Positions 8,421-17,523 of a stretch of DNA of 64,000 nt are shown piece by piece. The number at the start of each line of letters is the position of its first letter. The first letter of the stretch is position 1. The stretch spans positions 124,001 to 188,000 of the forward strand of contig CBFIAU010000002.1 of the NCBI GenBank assembly GCA_965660675.1. Direction: 5' to 3'. The position numbers and the translations under genes were made by a program. The DNA is from UBA12202 sp002691725 (GTDB lineage: Bacteria > Pseudomonadota > Alphaproteobacteria > Puniceispirillales > UBA1172). The notes below the pieces were generated by a model. That model ran no database searches. It saw only the letters and a program-made list of their open reading frames with translations, and was not told the DNA's origin.

Positions 8421-9746
8421 TTACTTTGGCATCAATGCCGATAGTCCTTCTATGCTCGTTGCCAGATTAGCTTTCTCGGCTTCCTGTTGCTGGATATAGG
8501 CCATCATGGAAGGCCATAACTGGACAGCGCGATCAAGCTCAGCATCTTGTCCCTGGCGATAGCCGCCCATCAATATGAGGTCTCGGTTTTCCAAAAATAA
8601 GGCAACAAGCCGCTTAAACTGCCGGGCTTCTGCCTGATGTGTATCACTCGTAATTTCATTCATCACGCGGCTCACCGATAGCGACACATCAATCGCTGGA
8701 TAGACCCCCATCTGCGCTTGCGAACGCGACAGAACAATATGCCCATCCAGAATAGCGCGAGAGATATCAACAACAGGATCATTCTGATCATCACCATCAG
8801 CAAGCACAGTATAAAACGCAGTTATAGAGCCAGCACTTCCCTCACCAGCACCTGTCCGTTCAATGAGCCGCGGCAACAATGAGATCACAGATGCCGGATA
8901 GCCTTTTGAGGTTGGCTGTTCACCCAATGATAATCCAATTTCACGCTGGGCATGCGCTACCCGGGTTAGCGAGTCCATGATGAGCAGAACATTTTTACCC
9001 TGATCACGATAATATTCAGCAATCGCCGTCGCCCTTTCAGCCCCGCGAATTCGCAATAAAGGCGAGCGATCAGCAGGCACCGCAACAACCGCGGTTCGGG
9101 CGCGGGTATCATCATCAAGAACGCTATTAACAAAGCTCCCGACTTCGCGGCCACGTTCGCCAATCAAACCAATGACAACAATATCAGCATCGGTATAACG
9201 GCTCATCATAGACAGCAGTACCGATTTACCAACCCCTGAACCTGCAACAATGCCAATGCGCTGACCCTGGCCAACAGTAAGCAATCCATTAATAGCCTTT
9301 ATGCCAACATCGAGCGGCTTCGTAATCGGGTTACGTTTCAGCGGATTAAGCGGCTTTCCGGCAAGTGGCCAGCTATCGTTCAAATCAGCAAGCGGTTGAT
9401 CGTCTAATGGCGCCCCCAAAGCATCTGTAACCCGGCCAAGCAAGTGATCACCAACAGGTATATGGTGGCCCGTATTGATCAGCTTAACCGTCGCGCCATC
9501 ACATATTTTGGCATCATGATCGAGCATGGCAAGCATGTTACGGCCCTGATTAAAACCAATAATCTCACCCATAGCAGGCACACCGGTAATGGTATCAATT
9601 TCACATAATGAGCCAATGGGGGCAGGAAACCCGTCACATTCAACAAACTGCCCGTCAAAGCGGCAGACTTGACCATAATGCGATGGCGTGGTTTTGGCAG
9701 GAAAATGATCAAGCGTATCAAGCACGCGCGTGGCAAGACTATTCAT
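8421..9746 (-). CDS. fliI: FliI, flagellar export ATPase
   Basis: 441 residues, typical. Walker A G-S-G-V-G-K-S, Walker B L-L-I-M-D-S-L-T-R and the arginine-finger region S-R-A-I-L-D-G-H-I-V-L-S-R are present, giving the F1-beta-like fold used to energise type III export. I chose the ATG at 9746 because AAGGA lies 8 bases upstream; a GTG one codon earlier is possible. It overlaps the end of fliH, its regulator. Confidence 0.97.
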   Translation of the reverse strand: MNSLATRVLDTLDHFPAKTTPSHYGQVCRFDGQFVECDGFPAPIGSLCEIDTITGVPAMGEIIGFNQGRNMLAMLDHDAKICDGATVKLINTGHHIPVGDHLLGRVTDALGAPLDDQPLADLNDSWPLAGKPLNPLKRNPITKPLDVGIKAINGLLTVGQGQRIGIVAGSGVGKSVLLSMMSRYTDADIVVIGLIGERGREVGSFVNSVLDDDTRARTAVVAVPADRSPLLRIRGAERATAIAEYYRDQGKNVLLIMDSLTRVAHAQREIGLSLGEQPTSKGYPASVISLLPRLIERTGAGEGSAGSITAFYTVLADGDDQNDPVVDISRAILDGHIVLSRSQAQMGVYPAIDVSLSVSRVMNEITSDTHQAEARQFKRLVALFLENRDLILMGGYRQGQDAELDRAVQLWPSMMAYIQQQEAEKANLATSIEGLSALMPK

Positions 9747-10920
9747 CACTCACATCCTTTTCGGGACTATTTTTGCTGTCATCATCAGCAGGCTTATCAG
9801 TTGCCGTATCAGCTTTATGTTTGGCTTTTGATGGATCAGATTTTGCTCTGGCTTTAGAGGGCTTTTGGGCTGGCTGATCATCCAGCAAATCCATTACCCC
9901 GATAGAACCAACATCAACGCGCACATCACTGCGTTTCATGGTCTCATCAGCAAGCAATGTGAATTGACGCGGCGCTAGCTGAGCCTCCAATTGCGGCTGA
10001 ATGGCCATGATATCCTCAGGGTGGAGATGGATAACAGGGGTTTCAATGCGGTTGCGGATACGGCTAACCATAGCCATTACTTTTGCCGCAAATGGGGCTG
10101 GGTTTTTATCAATCTCAATCCCGGCACGTTCGCTTGCCAGCTGATTAATAGCGCTGAACATGGCGCTCTCTAGCTGGGCTATATCAATGCTGTCCTCTTT
10201 GCTAATGGCGTTGGCAGCGGCAATAAAACTGCTCATAGCGGCCTTCAGATTAGCGTCAATTTCGGCATGGGCAGCGGCTTTTCCTTCTTCAACCCCGCGC
10301 GCATATTCGGCCTCAGTGGCGGCATGTATTGGCGTCTGTTGGGCTGGGCTGATTGTGGTTTTAAACCCATCTGCTTCGGTGCTATCCGCATCAGGCGTAT
10401 CTTTGTTGGCTTTTTCAGGGGCTTCTTCAGGGGTTTCTTCTGGCGCTTCTTGAGTGCCTGCTGGCGCTTCTGGCGAAGCGTGTTGATCGGCATCAGCTTG
10501 ATCTGGTGGCGTCTGATCGTTCTCTGATATTGAAGGACTTGCATCTTGTTGCTTATCTTGTTGCTTATTTTCTGGCGCATGTTCGGCGCTTTCCTCGCCG
10601 TCTTGAATAGCGTCCTGATCAGCCTTTTGCTCAGCCTCTTGCTGAGGATGATCTTCATCATCACCAGTTGTTGCAGAGTCAGATGTGGCGGCAATGGCGG
10701 GCTTCGCTTGCGCCTGGTCTTTAATGGCCTGCATATTACTTTCGGCAATATCTTTTAATGTCCGTGATTTGAACTCACCTTTCGGCTTGCTAAAATCATC
10801 ACTGGTTTTGATATAGCCTTTCTCGTTTGCTGTCCGCACCAGCTGAATGATATCGGTCACGTCAATCTGCTGATTGTCGTCCGCTTCTTGTTCGGGATAT
10901 CGCTGTGGTGCGGTTGTCAT
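9739..10920 (-). CDS. fliH: FliH, negative regulator of FliI, with long acidic N-terminal extension
   Basis: 393 residues, well above the usual 220-260. The conserved C-terminal FliH domain (about residues 205-355) has A-R-G-V-E-E-G, a helical stalk, and the V-I-H-L-H-P-E-D-I segment. The N-terminal 60-190 region is a disordered Asp/Glu/Gln/Pro-rich stretch with degenerate E-A-P-E-E-T-P units. FliH links FliI to FliN of the C-ring. Position between fliG and fliI confirms the call. The extension may lengthen the tether to FliN; that is speculation. Confidence 0.9.
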   Translation of the reverse strand: MTTAPQRYPEQEADDNQQIDVTDIIQLVRTANEKGYIKTSDDFSKPKGEFKSRTLKDIAESNMQAIKDQAQAKPAIAATSDSATTGDDEDHPQQEAEQKADQDAIQDGEESAEHAPENKQQDKQQDASPSISENDQTPPDQADADQHASPEAPAGTQEAPEETPEEAPEKANKDTPDADSTEADGFKTTISPAQQTPIHAATEAEYARGVEEGKAAAHAEIDANLKAAMSSFIAAANAISKEDSIDIAQLESAMFSAINQLASERAGIEIDKNPAPFAAKVMAMVSRIRNRIETPVIHLHPEDIMAIQPQLEAQLAPRQFTLLADETMKRSDVRVDVGSIGVMDLLDDQPAQKPSKARAKSDPSKAKHKADTATDKPADDDSKNSPEKDVSDE

Positions 10921-10959
10921 ATCTAGTGAACCTTCTGGCTAATCTTACAACTAACTTGC

Positions 10960-11997
10960 TTACACAAAATCATCACCGCCACGACCAGCAAGGACGATTG
11001 AACCTTCATCTGAGAGACGGCGGGCAACGTTAATAATGCGTTTCTGAGCTTCTTGAACTTCTGTTAAGCGGACAGGCCCCAAGGCTTCCATCTCATCTTG
11101 AAGGTTGGCGGCAGCACGTGATGACATACATGAAAACAGCTTATCACGTAGCGGCTCATCAGCACCTTTAAGCGCAAGGACGAGATCTTCTGTGTCAACC
11201 GAACGGAGCAAAGTCTGAAGCGACTTATCATCTGACATGACCAGATTATCAAAGACGAACATGCTTTCCTGAATAGCGACCATGAGATTTTTATCATCCT
11301 TGGCCAGGTTTTTCATAATCCGTGATTCCATATCCTGCTTGGTGAAGTTCATGATCTTGGCGGCTGCCTGAACACCGCCAACTTGTGATGCACGCAGATT
11401 AGTGTTGGTCGCAAATTTCTTCTGCATGACCAGCTCCAGCTCCTTCAAGGCATCAGGCTGAACCGTTTCTAATGTGGCGATACGGCCAACAACTTCGGGC
11501 TGAATTTCCTCAGGTAAAAGACCAAGAACATCAGCGCCAACGCCAAAATCAAGATAGGATATGATGAGCGCAATGATCTGCGGATGCTCATCAAGAATAA
11601 GCTCGGCGATTGATTTGGAATCCATCCAGTCAAGAATCTCAATAGGCTGGTTACTGCTGGATGGCGTAATCCGGCTGAGAACAGATTGCGCCTTATCTTC
11701 GCCAAGGGCTTTATTAAGAATGTTCTTGATATAATTCCCGGCGCCTAAACCAAGGCTGGTTTGCTCTTTAATAATGGCCAGAAACTCATCCAGCACCATG
11801 TTAACCGTGTCCTGATCAAGCCCTTGTACCGAATACATCGCCCGTCCAAGGTGCTGAACCTCACGTGGGTTAAGGTTGCGGAGAATTTCTGATGCTTCAT
11901 CTTCACCTAAAAGCATCATCAGAATGGCGGATTTTTGAGTACCTGTTAACGCCTCAAAAATTTCCTCTTTTTTAGCTGGTTTATCTGTTTCTGCCAT
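10960..11997 (-). CDS. fliG: FliG, motor switch and torque-generating rotor protein
   Basis: 345 residues, normal. The N-terminal FliF-binding domain (A-I-L-M-M-L-L-G-E-D-E-A), middle domain with the FliM-binding EHPQ motif (D-E-H-P-Q-I-I-A) and C-terminal torque helix (D-D-K-S-L-Q-T-L-L-R) are all visible. The charged C-terminal residues that contact the stator are retained. It follows fliF after a 90-base gap holding a hairpin. Confidence 0.97.
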   Translation of the reverse strand: MAETDKPAKKEEIFEALTGTQKSAILMMLLGEDEASEILRNLNPREVQHLGRAMYSVQGLDQDTVNMVLDEFLAIIKEQTSLGLGAGNYIKNILNKALGEDKAQSVLSRITPSSSNQPIEILDWMDSKSIAELILDEHPQIIALIISYLDFGVGADVLGLLPEEIQPEVVGRIATLETVQPDALKELELVMQKKFATNTNLRASQVGGVQAAAKIMNFTKQDMESRIMKNLAKDDKNLMVAIQESMFVFDNLVMSDDKSLQTLLRSVDTEDLVLALKGADEPLRDKLFSCMSSRAAANLQDEMEALGPVRLTEVQEAQKRIINVARRLSDEGSIVLAGRGGDDFV

Positions 11998-12043
11998 GTT
12001 CTTGTCCTCTTTCTGGCCTCACTTTGGCATCAATATTCAGGCA

Positions 12044-12085
12044 ATGATATTAACTAACAATAATATATATATTAGCTAATATCAT
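12044..12085 (-). repeat. Inverted repeat between fliF and fliG
   Basis: Two 14-base arms (ATGATATTAACTAA and TTAGCTAATATCAT) pair with one mismatch around a 14-base AT-rich loop. There is no following T-run on either side, so it looks more like an mRNA stability or processing hairpin than a terminator. Confidence 0.6.
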
Positions 12086-12087
12086 GC

Positions 12088-13794
12088 TTAATCCAAATCT
12101 TCTTTCATCATATTCTTAAAGACGTTGGATACGCGGCCTGCTTCGTCACTGACGATCATCCGAATAACCGCGACTTTATCGTCATATGTATTGGCCGTAT
12201 CCAGCATCTCGGCGGAGATAGAGGCCTTTTTCGGCCGCAGCTTTGACTTGATATCCTCAAGGCTTTCGCCCTCAGAAATCTCAACGGTATCCAGGTCGAC
12301 TTCATCTTCAAGGTTGACCAGAGCTTCACCAGGCTTGCCAGGAGCAACCGGAACAATAATCCGTGAGATTAATGGACGGATAACACCAACAATAATGACA
12401 CCCATAATAAGCAAGGTCATCAGCTGCTTCATGATGTTGGAAATCCAATCAATTTCGTACCATGACTTTTCAATGCCTTCGATCGCTGATGCAAACTCAG
12501 AACTGCTGACGGTTAATTTATCACCGCGCTCAACATTAATGCCAATCGCACTTTCAACAAGAGCGCGAATTTCTGTCAGTTTCTCAGGCGTAATTTTCTG
12601 AATTTCTTTCAGTCCGGTCTCCGGGTTCTCCACCTCAGGATCACGCAATAAGACCGAGGCATTGATCGCTGTGATCAGGTTAGATGGTTTTTGAGTGGTA
12701 GAGATTGTCCGGCTAACCTCATAATTCTTGACCTCATTTGATGAACGTGACTGAAACTCACCACCACTGCCTTCATTCGTAAAGTTTGTGGTCATTTCAT
12801 TGGCTGCCGGTGGCCGATTTGATGTCGCACCAGGAATACCTTTAGCCTCTGGTTTCGCTGTCATATCAACGCTGGATTGCATGCTGCGGAGCGCGCCACC
12901 TTCGGGATCAACTAACTCCTCGGTAATCTCATTGCGGGTAAAATCAATATCCAGATTAACCTGTGCAGTGACATTGCCAGCGCCAACAATAGGCGATACC
13001 AGCTGAATAATGCGATTACGATAAATCTGCTCAAGCTTCATGCGGTGCTGAAGCTGGCCATCTGACATAGCATTTGACGGATCATCAATCGGCTTGGACA
13101 GCAAATTACCATATTGATCAACAATGGTCACATCGCTCTTGGCCATGCTTGGGATAGATGATGAGACAAGATGAATAATAGCATTAACCTGATGATTACC
13201 AAGCGCGCGACCACCACTCATCTGAACAAAGACAGAGGCGCTGGGGGGAACAGCACTGCGCGCAAAGACTGATTTTTCGGGCAAGGCAAGATGCACTCGT
13301 GCAGCAATGACGCCCTCAATCTCACCAATGGAGCGAGCCAGTTCAATTTCTTGCGCTTGCTTAATCTTGACGCTTTCAACCGATGAGCTTGAACCCATCG
13401 GGATATCACCAATCGTTGAATAGCCATCAGGAACAGACTCGGGCAGCCCCTGCGCCGCCAAAGTCAAACGTGACGTATGATAATCGCTCGTCGGGACAAG
13501 CACATCACCAGTACTAGGATCAAGGCTGACATCAACACCAGCATTTTTAAGCGCCTCGACAACACGGGCTTTTTCACTTTCGGGCAGACCAGCATAGAGA
13601 GGTGATAACGATGGCTGCTGGATCACAACATAAATGATCATCCCGATGACCACCGCAATAACAGAAAAGATAGCCGGTAAGGATTTTTTGACACTTGGGT
13701 CAGACGTAATGCGGCGAACGCTAGATAGCATTCCGCTTTTTTCAGTCACAGTAACTGCGGCTGTTTCGTTATCCATGGTGGTTGCGTCGGCCAT
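12088..13794 (-). CDS. fliF: FliF, MS-ring protein
   Basis: 568 residues. Two membrane helices at about 39-59 and 455-475 bracket the large periplasmic ring-building region (YscJ/FliF domain at about 65-240, then the FliF C domain). The segment A-R-V-H-L-A-L-P-E-K-S-V-F is typical. The C-terminal tail ending N-V-F-K-N-M-M-K-E-D is the FliG-binding helix. The MS-ring is the base on which rotor and export gate assemble. It is part of the flbD-fliE-F-G-H-I-J run. Confidence 0.97.
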   Translation of the reverse strand: MADATTMDNETAAVTVTEKSGMLSSVRRITSDPSVKKSLPAIFSVIAVVIGMIIYVVIQQPSLSPLYAGLPESEKARVVEALKNAGVDVSLDPSTGDVLVPTSDYHTSRLTLAAQGLPESVPDGYSTIGDIPMGSSSSVESVKIKQAQEIELARSIGEIEGVIAARVHLALPEKSVFARSAVPPSASVFVQMSGGRALGNHQVNAIIHLVSSSIPSMAKSDVTIVDQYGNLLSKPIDDPSNAMSDGQLQHRMKLEQIYRNRIIQLVSPIVGAGNVTAQVNLDIDFTRNEITEELVDPEGGALRSMQSSVDMTAKPEAKGIPGATSNRPPAANEMTTNFTNEGSGGEFQSRSSNEVKNYEVSRTISTTQKPSNLITAINASVLLRDPEVENPETGLKEIQKITPEKLTEIRALVESAIGINVERGDKLTVSSSEFASAIEGIEKSWYEIDWISNIMKQLMTLLIMGVIIVGVIRPLISRIIVPVAPGKPGEALVNLEDEVDLDTVEISEGESLEDIKSKLRPKKASISAEMLDTANTYDDKVAVIRMIVSDEAGRVSNVFKNMMKEDLD

Positions 13795-13841
13795 TATTTT
13801 GCTCCATCCCTACTGCGATCAACTGGTAAAAATCTAATTAA

Positions 13842-14168
13842 TTAAACTGGCATATTCATAATATCTTTATAGGCACTCAACATTTTGTTACGGGCATTTA
13901 ATGTCAGCTGAAACCCAAGTGAGGACACTTGCTGGCTTATCATGACTTTACTCAAATCATTCTCCAGACCCATTTCATATGCTTGTGCCAATTTGATGCT
14001 GTTATTTTGCGCATCTGCAACTGAATTGATGGCATTGCCCATGCGGTCACTAAAGCTTTCTGTATGGGCTGTTTGCGACGACCGCGCGGCTTCCAGCATC
14101 GCTTTGGCATCTTGTAATGCGGTGCTGGGGGTGATTTGAGTGAATGATGCTGGCTTAATAGATGTCAT
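13842..14168 (-). CDS. fliE: FliE, MS-ring/rod junction protein
   Basis: 108 residues, the usual size. The C-terminal half shows the FliE pattern A-Q-A-Y-E-M-G-L-E-N-D-L-S-K-V-M and then Q-V-S-S-L-G-F-Q-L-T-L-N-A-R-N-K-M-L-S-A-Y, the family signature. FliE is the first rod-side subunit exported and joins the rod to the MS-ring. It lies between flbD and fliF. Confidence 0.95.
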   Translation of the reverse strand: MTSIKPASFTQITPSTALQDAKAMLEAARSSQTAHTESFSDRMGNAINSVADAQNNSIKLAQAYEMGLENDLSKVMISQQVSSLGFQLTLNARNKMLSAYKDIMNMPV

Positions 14169-14208
14169 GGGATATCCTCAATTTACAAAATATTTAGGGC
14201 TAATTTCT

Positions 14209-15375
14209 TTAGGCTAGCGCGGTGTGTTGCTGGGTGTGATTGGGTTGTGGCGGTGCCAGCTGACCAATTGCTGTATCAATAATGATATCAGCATCGGTAA
14301 TGACGCCGTTTGTCGCCAATACCATGGCACGCTGTAAGACGTTTTCGAGTTCTCTGACATTGCCTGGCCAATGATAATCAACCAGCATTTTAATCGCGCT
14401 CTCATCCATCCATGGAATATCGCTTAGATCAGAATGATGGCGTTTCAGTAATGCCGTTGCGATCGGAATAATATCTTCGGCGCGATCTGCCATGCTTAAC
14501 GTGTGTAATGGGAAAACATTCAAGCGATAATACAAGTCTTCGCGGAACCGGCCCTGGTTAATTTCATCCTGCATCGCCCGGTTAGTGGTAGCAATAACGC
14601 GAACGTCAACTTCAATCTCCTGCTGGCTGCCTAATGGGGTAACTGTCTTTTCTTGCAGAACACGCAGCAGCTTTGCTTGCAGGCTAAGTGGCATTTCCGA
14701 GATTTCGTCAAGCAATAATGTGCCGCCATCTGCTGCCCGGAAAATCCCTTTATTAGCGGTTGAGGCACCAGTGAAGGAGCCCTTTTCATGGCCAAACAAA
14801 ATGGCTTCGAGCATGTTTTCCGGAATAGCCGCGCAATTGATCCCGACAAACGGTTTGTCTTGTCGCGCTGAATGAAAATGCACAAATCGTGACAGCACTT
14901 CTTTGCCGGTTCCGGTTGGCCCATTGATAAAGACGGTAACATCAGTTGCCGCCACTTTTTTAGCAAGGTTCAGCATGTTAAGGCTAGCGTCACTGCCGGT
15001 GGCGAGATGGCCCTCGGCATCAACCATTGATGCAACTATGTTAAATCCATAATGCATGGATGGGTCCTGCATAGACATCGCAGGGATCGACACAGTGATC
15101 AGCTTGCCGCCAAGGTCATTGCTAATGGCAAAGCTGTCAGCGTGTTCGTCAATGACGAGGATAAGCCGTGCCTTCATCTGCCGTGCCATTTCTACAATTT
15201 TTTCGCGGCCGCCTTGTTTGCCAACAAAAGCAGCTGAACAAATCAATGTTGCGCCTGTGGCTGTCGCTTCATCACGCGAAAGTAATTCAGAAACCGTATA
15301 CATACGTTTCAGCAAAATGGCCTCAAGGATGTCGGCGCCGTCAAAAAAATCTTTGGCAAGTCGAATGTTAGACAT
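14209..15375 (-). CDS. FlbD-like sigma-54 activator lacking a DNA-binding domain
   Basis: 388 residues. Residues 1-125 form a poorly recognisable N-terminal domain that I cannot match to a standard receiver; residues 128-355 are a sigma-54 activator AAA+ module with Walker A GPTGTGKE (152-159), a GSFTGA loop (199-204, Ser replacing the usual Ala), Walker B TLLLDE (219-224) and WPGNVREL (336-343). The protein stops about 45 residues later without the Fis-type helix-turn-helix normal in FlbD and FleQ. Its place heading fliE-fliF matches FlbD of alphaproteobacteria. A sigma-54 promoter precedes it, so it is probably itself switched on by the divergent FleQ-like activator. Confidence 0.85.
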   Translation of the reverse strand: MSNIRLAKDFFDGADILEAILLKRMYTVSELLSRDEATATGATLICSAAFVGKQGGREKIVEMARQMKARLILVIDEHADSFAISNDLGGKLITVSIPAMSMQDPSMHYGFNIVASMVDAEGHLATGSDASLNMLNLAKKVAATDVTVFINGPTGTGKEVLSRFVHFHSARQDKPFVGINCAAIPENMLEAILFGHEKGSFTGASTANKGIFRAADGGTLLLDEISEMPLSLQAKLLRVLQEKTVTPLGSQQEIEVDVRVIATTNRAMQDEINQGRFREDLYYRLNVFPLHTLSMADRAEDIIPIATALLKRHHSDLSDIPWMDESAIKMLVDYHWPGNVRELENVLQRAMVLATNGVITDADIIIDTAIGQLAPPQPNHTQQHTALA

Positions 15376-15421
15376 GTTATCCTCAATTAGTTAACAAAAA
15401 GTTAATTTCAGAAACGAAACA

Positions 15422-15437
15422 GGCAAAAACCTTGCCA
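15422..15437 (-). promoter_or_regulatory. Sigma-54 promoter for flbD-fliE-F-G-H-I-J
   Basis: Minus strand: TGGCAA, five bases, TTGCC; GG and GC are ten bases apart. The predicted start point lies about 36 bases before the flbD-like ATG. Confidence 0.8.
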
Positions 15438-15533
15438 ATATTTTAATAATCTAAATTATTTTTTAACTTGCTGAAAAATATGAATAAAATCCTTATAGGC
15501 GAATGTTGCGATTTTTTTGACCGTGTTATTTTT

Positions 15534-15562
15534 TTGACAACTTCGTAAAAATTTTATAAATA
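15534..15562 (+). promoter_or_regulatory. Possible housekeeping promoter for the FleQ-like activator
   Basis: TTGACA at 15534 is followed, after 17 bases, by TAAATA (or after 15 bases by TATAAA). A sigma-70 promoter here would fit a master regulator expressed ahead of the sigma-54 genes. Confidence 0.45.
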
Positions 15563-15596
15563 ATAACAAAATACTGACACCTAGCCTGAGTATGCA

Positions 15597-16691
15597 ATGC
15601 CAAGTTCCATTGATAACTATCTCACCGGTCAATCTGCTGTTATGGCAGATTTGAAGCATATGGTTGAGATGGTTGCGCCAACCGCTTCTACGGTGCTGGT
15701 GCTTGGCGAAACAGGAACGGGTAAAGAAATGGTCAGCCGCGCCATTCATCACTCGTCAGGGCGCAATGGTGATTTGATCTCAGTTAATTGCGCCGCCATC
15801 CCGTCAGAATTGCTAGAATCAGAGCTTTTTGGCCATGAGAAGGGCGCTTTCACCGGTGCTGAAAAGCCGCGGCAAGGGCGGTTTGAGATGGCTAATGGCG
15901 GAACATTATTTCTGGATGAGATTGGTGACATGCCATTGTCATTGCAATCCAAGCTATTGCGAGCGCTAGAAGATAGAACCATTCAAAGGGTTGGTGGCGG
16001 CAAGGATATTGAGGTCGATTTCAGGCTGGTATGTGCAACGCATCAGAACTTGAAATCAAAAGTGGATGAAGGCAGTTTTCGGGCTGACCTTTATTATCGG
16101 ATTAATGTTTTTCCTGTTCAATTACCAACGCTGGCTGAGCGAAAAGTTGATCTGCCAGTCTTAATAAAGGCGATTATGGATCATATGAAAGCGCATGGTG
16201 ACCTGCCTCATTTTCAATTTGATGAGGAGGCTGTTGCTGAAATGATGCGCTATTCCTGGCCAGGCAATGTGCGTGAATTGCGTAATGTGCTTGAGCGGGC
16301 GCAAGTGCTGTTTCCGGGGAAAACCATTAACGCTACCGAGGTTCGTGAAAACTTGTTAAGGATGAAAGCGCCGAAAAAAGAACAAGAAGCCGATTTTCTC
16401 TGGCAGGCGACGGCTGATCTGGGTGATCCGCTTTCCGCAGGTGGTGACGCTCTGGACAAACCAGCATTGCCGCATCCGTCCGATTATCGGGATTGGTTTG
16501 CCTATTTTGATGATATTGATTTGCGCCGCCATCTCCAAGATATCGAAGTGATTTTAATAGAGGCCGCTTTGGATAAGCATGAAGGCATGGTAAGTCGGGC
16601 GGCAGATACGCTAAAGCTGCGGCGAACGACCTTAATCGAAAAAATGCGTAAATATGTAATTGAGAAACCCGCCGCCATGCCTGACGATTGA
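15597..16691 (+). CDS. FleQ-like sigma-54 activator lacking an N-terminal regulatory domain
   Basis: 364 residues. The AAA+ activator module starts almost at the N terminus: Walker A GETGTGKE (37-44), intact GAFTGA (83-88), Walker B TLFLDE (103-108), WPGNVREL (221-228). A Fis-type helix-turn-helix occupies about 310-355, with the FleQ-like sequence L-R-R-T-T-L-I-E-K-M-R-K-Y. FleQ normally has a further ~120-residue N-terminal domain; here it is missing, and no upstream in-frame start would supply it. It diverges from flbD. It is likely the top-level activator of the sigma-54 promoters in this window; that role is inferred from family and context. Confidence 0.9.
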   Translation: MPSSIDNYLTGQSAVMADLKHMVEMVAPTASTVLVLGETGTGKEMVSRAIHHSSGRNGDLISVNCAAIPSELLESELFGHEKGAFTGAEKPRQGRFEMANGGTLFLDEIGDMPLSLQSKLLRALEDRTIQRVGGGKDIEVDFRLVCATHQNLKSKVDEGSFRADLYYRINVFPVQLPTLAERKVDLPVLIKAIMDHMKAHGDLPHFQFDEEAVAEMMRYSWPGNVRELRNVLERAQVLFPGKTINATEVRENLLRMKAPKKEQEADFLWQATADLGDPLSAGGDALDKPALPHPSDYRDWFAYFDDIDLRRHLQDIEVILIEAALDKHEGMVSRAADTLKLRRTTLIEKMRKYVIEKPAAMPDD

Positions 16692-16708
16692 GCGATCAGT
16701 CCATTAGT

Positions 16709-16999
16709 TTACCGATAACCCTGAAGCCGTTTCATATTCTTGGCTGTCCGAGCATTGAGGTCAATCATCGCACGTTCAATGGTCTTAATCTCAGATTTAA
16801 CCCCGTTGAGTACATTTTCCAGTTGTTCTAACTGTGCCGTGGAAAGCGGCCCGACAAAAGCTTTAAGAGCATTAAGAATCTGCTGCCTGGACGCATCCAG
16901 ACTAAGCGCAACATTAAAATCTGAGTTGTCGATTGCGCTGGCAATATTGTAATTAATCTTCTCTATATCATTAATCATATGGCTAGCTTGATTGCTCAT
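16709..16999 (-). CDS. Small helical protein after fliS, FliT-like chaperone candidate
   Basis: 96 residues, predicted mostly alpha-helical and coiled-coil (I-E-K-I-N-Y-N-I-A-S-A-I, then L-E-Q-L-E-N-V-L-N-G-V-K-S-E-I). It sits 19 bases downstream of fliS on the same strand, where fliT is commonly found, and the size suits a FliD/FliJ-binding chaperone. Sequence identity to FliT is not obvious, so the assignment is positional. It is convergent with the FleQ-like gene, with only 17 bases between the stops. Confidence 0.5.
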   Translation of the reverse strand: MSNQASHMINDIEKINYNIASAIDNSDFNVALSLDASRQQILNALKAFVGPLSTAQLEQLENVLNGVKSEIKTIERAMIDLNARTAKNMKRLQGYR

Positions 17000-17018
17000 C
17001 TTTGGGCTCCCTTATGGT

Positions 17019-17468
17019 TTATTCACTTTCGCCTTTTTGCATATTGGGCTGGACATTTGGCTGCATATCAGGCTGGACGCCTTGGCGGCTTAACTGGTGC
17101 CAGGCGTCACGGATCTCATCGAGGGCGGCAATGGCTTTTTGGCTTCCATCTATCGTTTTTTCTTTCCAGTCTTGAAGCAGTTGCTGTCTGCCATATTCAT
17201 ATAGCCGGAACAGGTTATCCGCGATATCACCACCATCTTCAAAGTTAAGATTGGATTGAAGCGCATAGATAATCGTCAGAGAGCGACTAAACTGCCGAGA
17301 TTTAGTTTCAGGAATACCGGTTTTTGGATCACTGTGTTTGACAAAATCCTGCATGGATCGGATTAATTCATCAAAAAGCAAGGCAACGATGGCAACAGGA
17401 TCATTGCCTTCTACCACATTGGTATGATCAGATTTGGTATAGGCTTCCATCATTTTTTTTACAGACAT
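17019..17468 (-). CDS. fliS: FliS, flagellin export chaperone
   Basis: 149 residues. The four-helix FliS pattern is evident: M-M-E-A-Y near the start, then I-V-A-L-L-F-D-E-L-I-R-S-M, a L-T-I-I-Y-A-L-Q-S-N-L-N-F helix and the L-F-R-L-Y-E-Y segment. FliS binds the flagellin C terminus and keeps it export-competent. A Gln/Pro/Met-rich tail (repeats of Q-P-N-M/V) extends the C terminus beyond the usual length by about 20 residues. Confidence 0.93.
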   Translation of the reverse strand: MSVKKMMEAYTKSDHTNVVEGNDPVAIVALLFDELIRSMQDFVKHSDPKTGIPETKSRQFSRSLTIIYALQSNLNFEDGGDIADNLFRLYEYGRQQLLQDWKEKTIDGSQKAIAALDEIRDAWHQLSRQGVQPDMQPNVQPNMQKGESE

Positions 17469-17523
17469 GCGTTAAATCCTCATAAGGCTTCCCTTTTCGC
17501 CCTTAATATATTATATTTATATT

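Noticed and set aside
10245..10758. Open frames on both strands within fliH
   Set aside because: They arise from the repetitive Glu/Pro/Gln codons of fliH; proteins are extremely skewed (long Lys/Arg/Pro or Phe/Leu runs) and have no ribosome site.
17469..17523. Sigma-54 or sigma-28 promoter for fliS
   Set aside because: The nearest GG/GC pair is eleven bases apart and the sigma-28-like match has wrong spacing.
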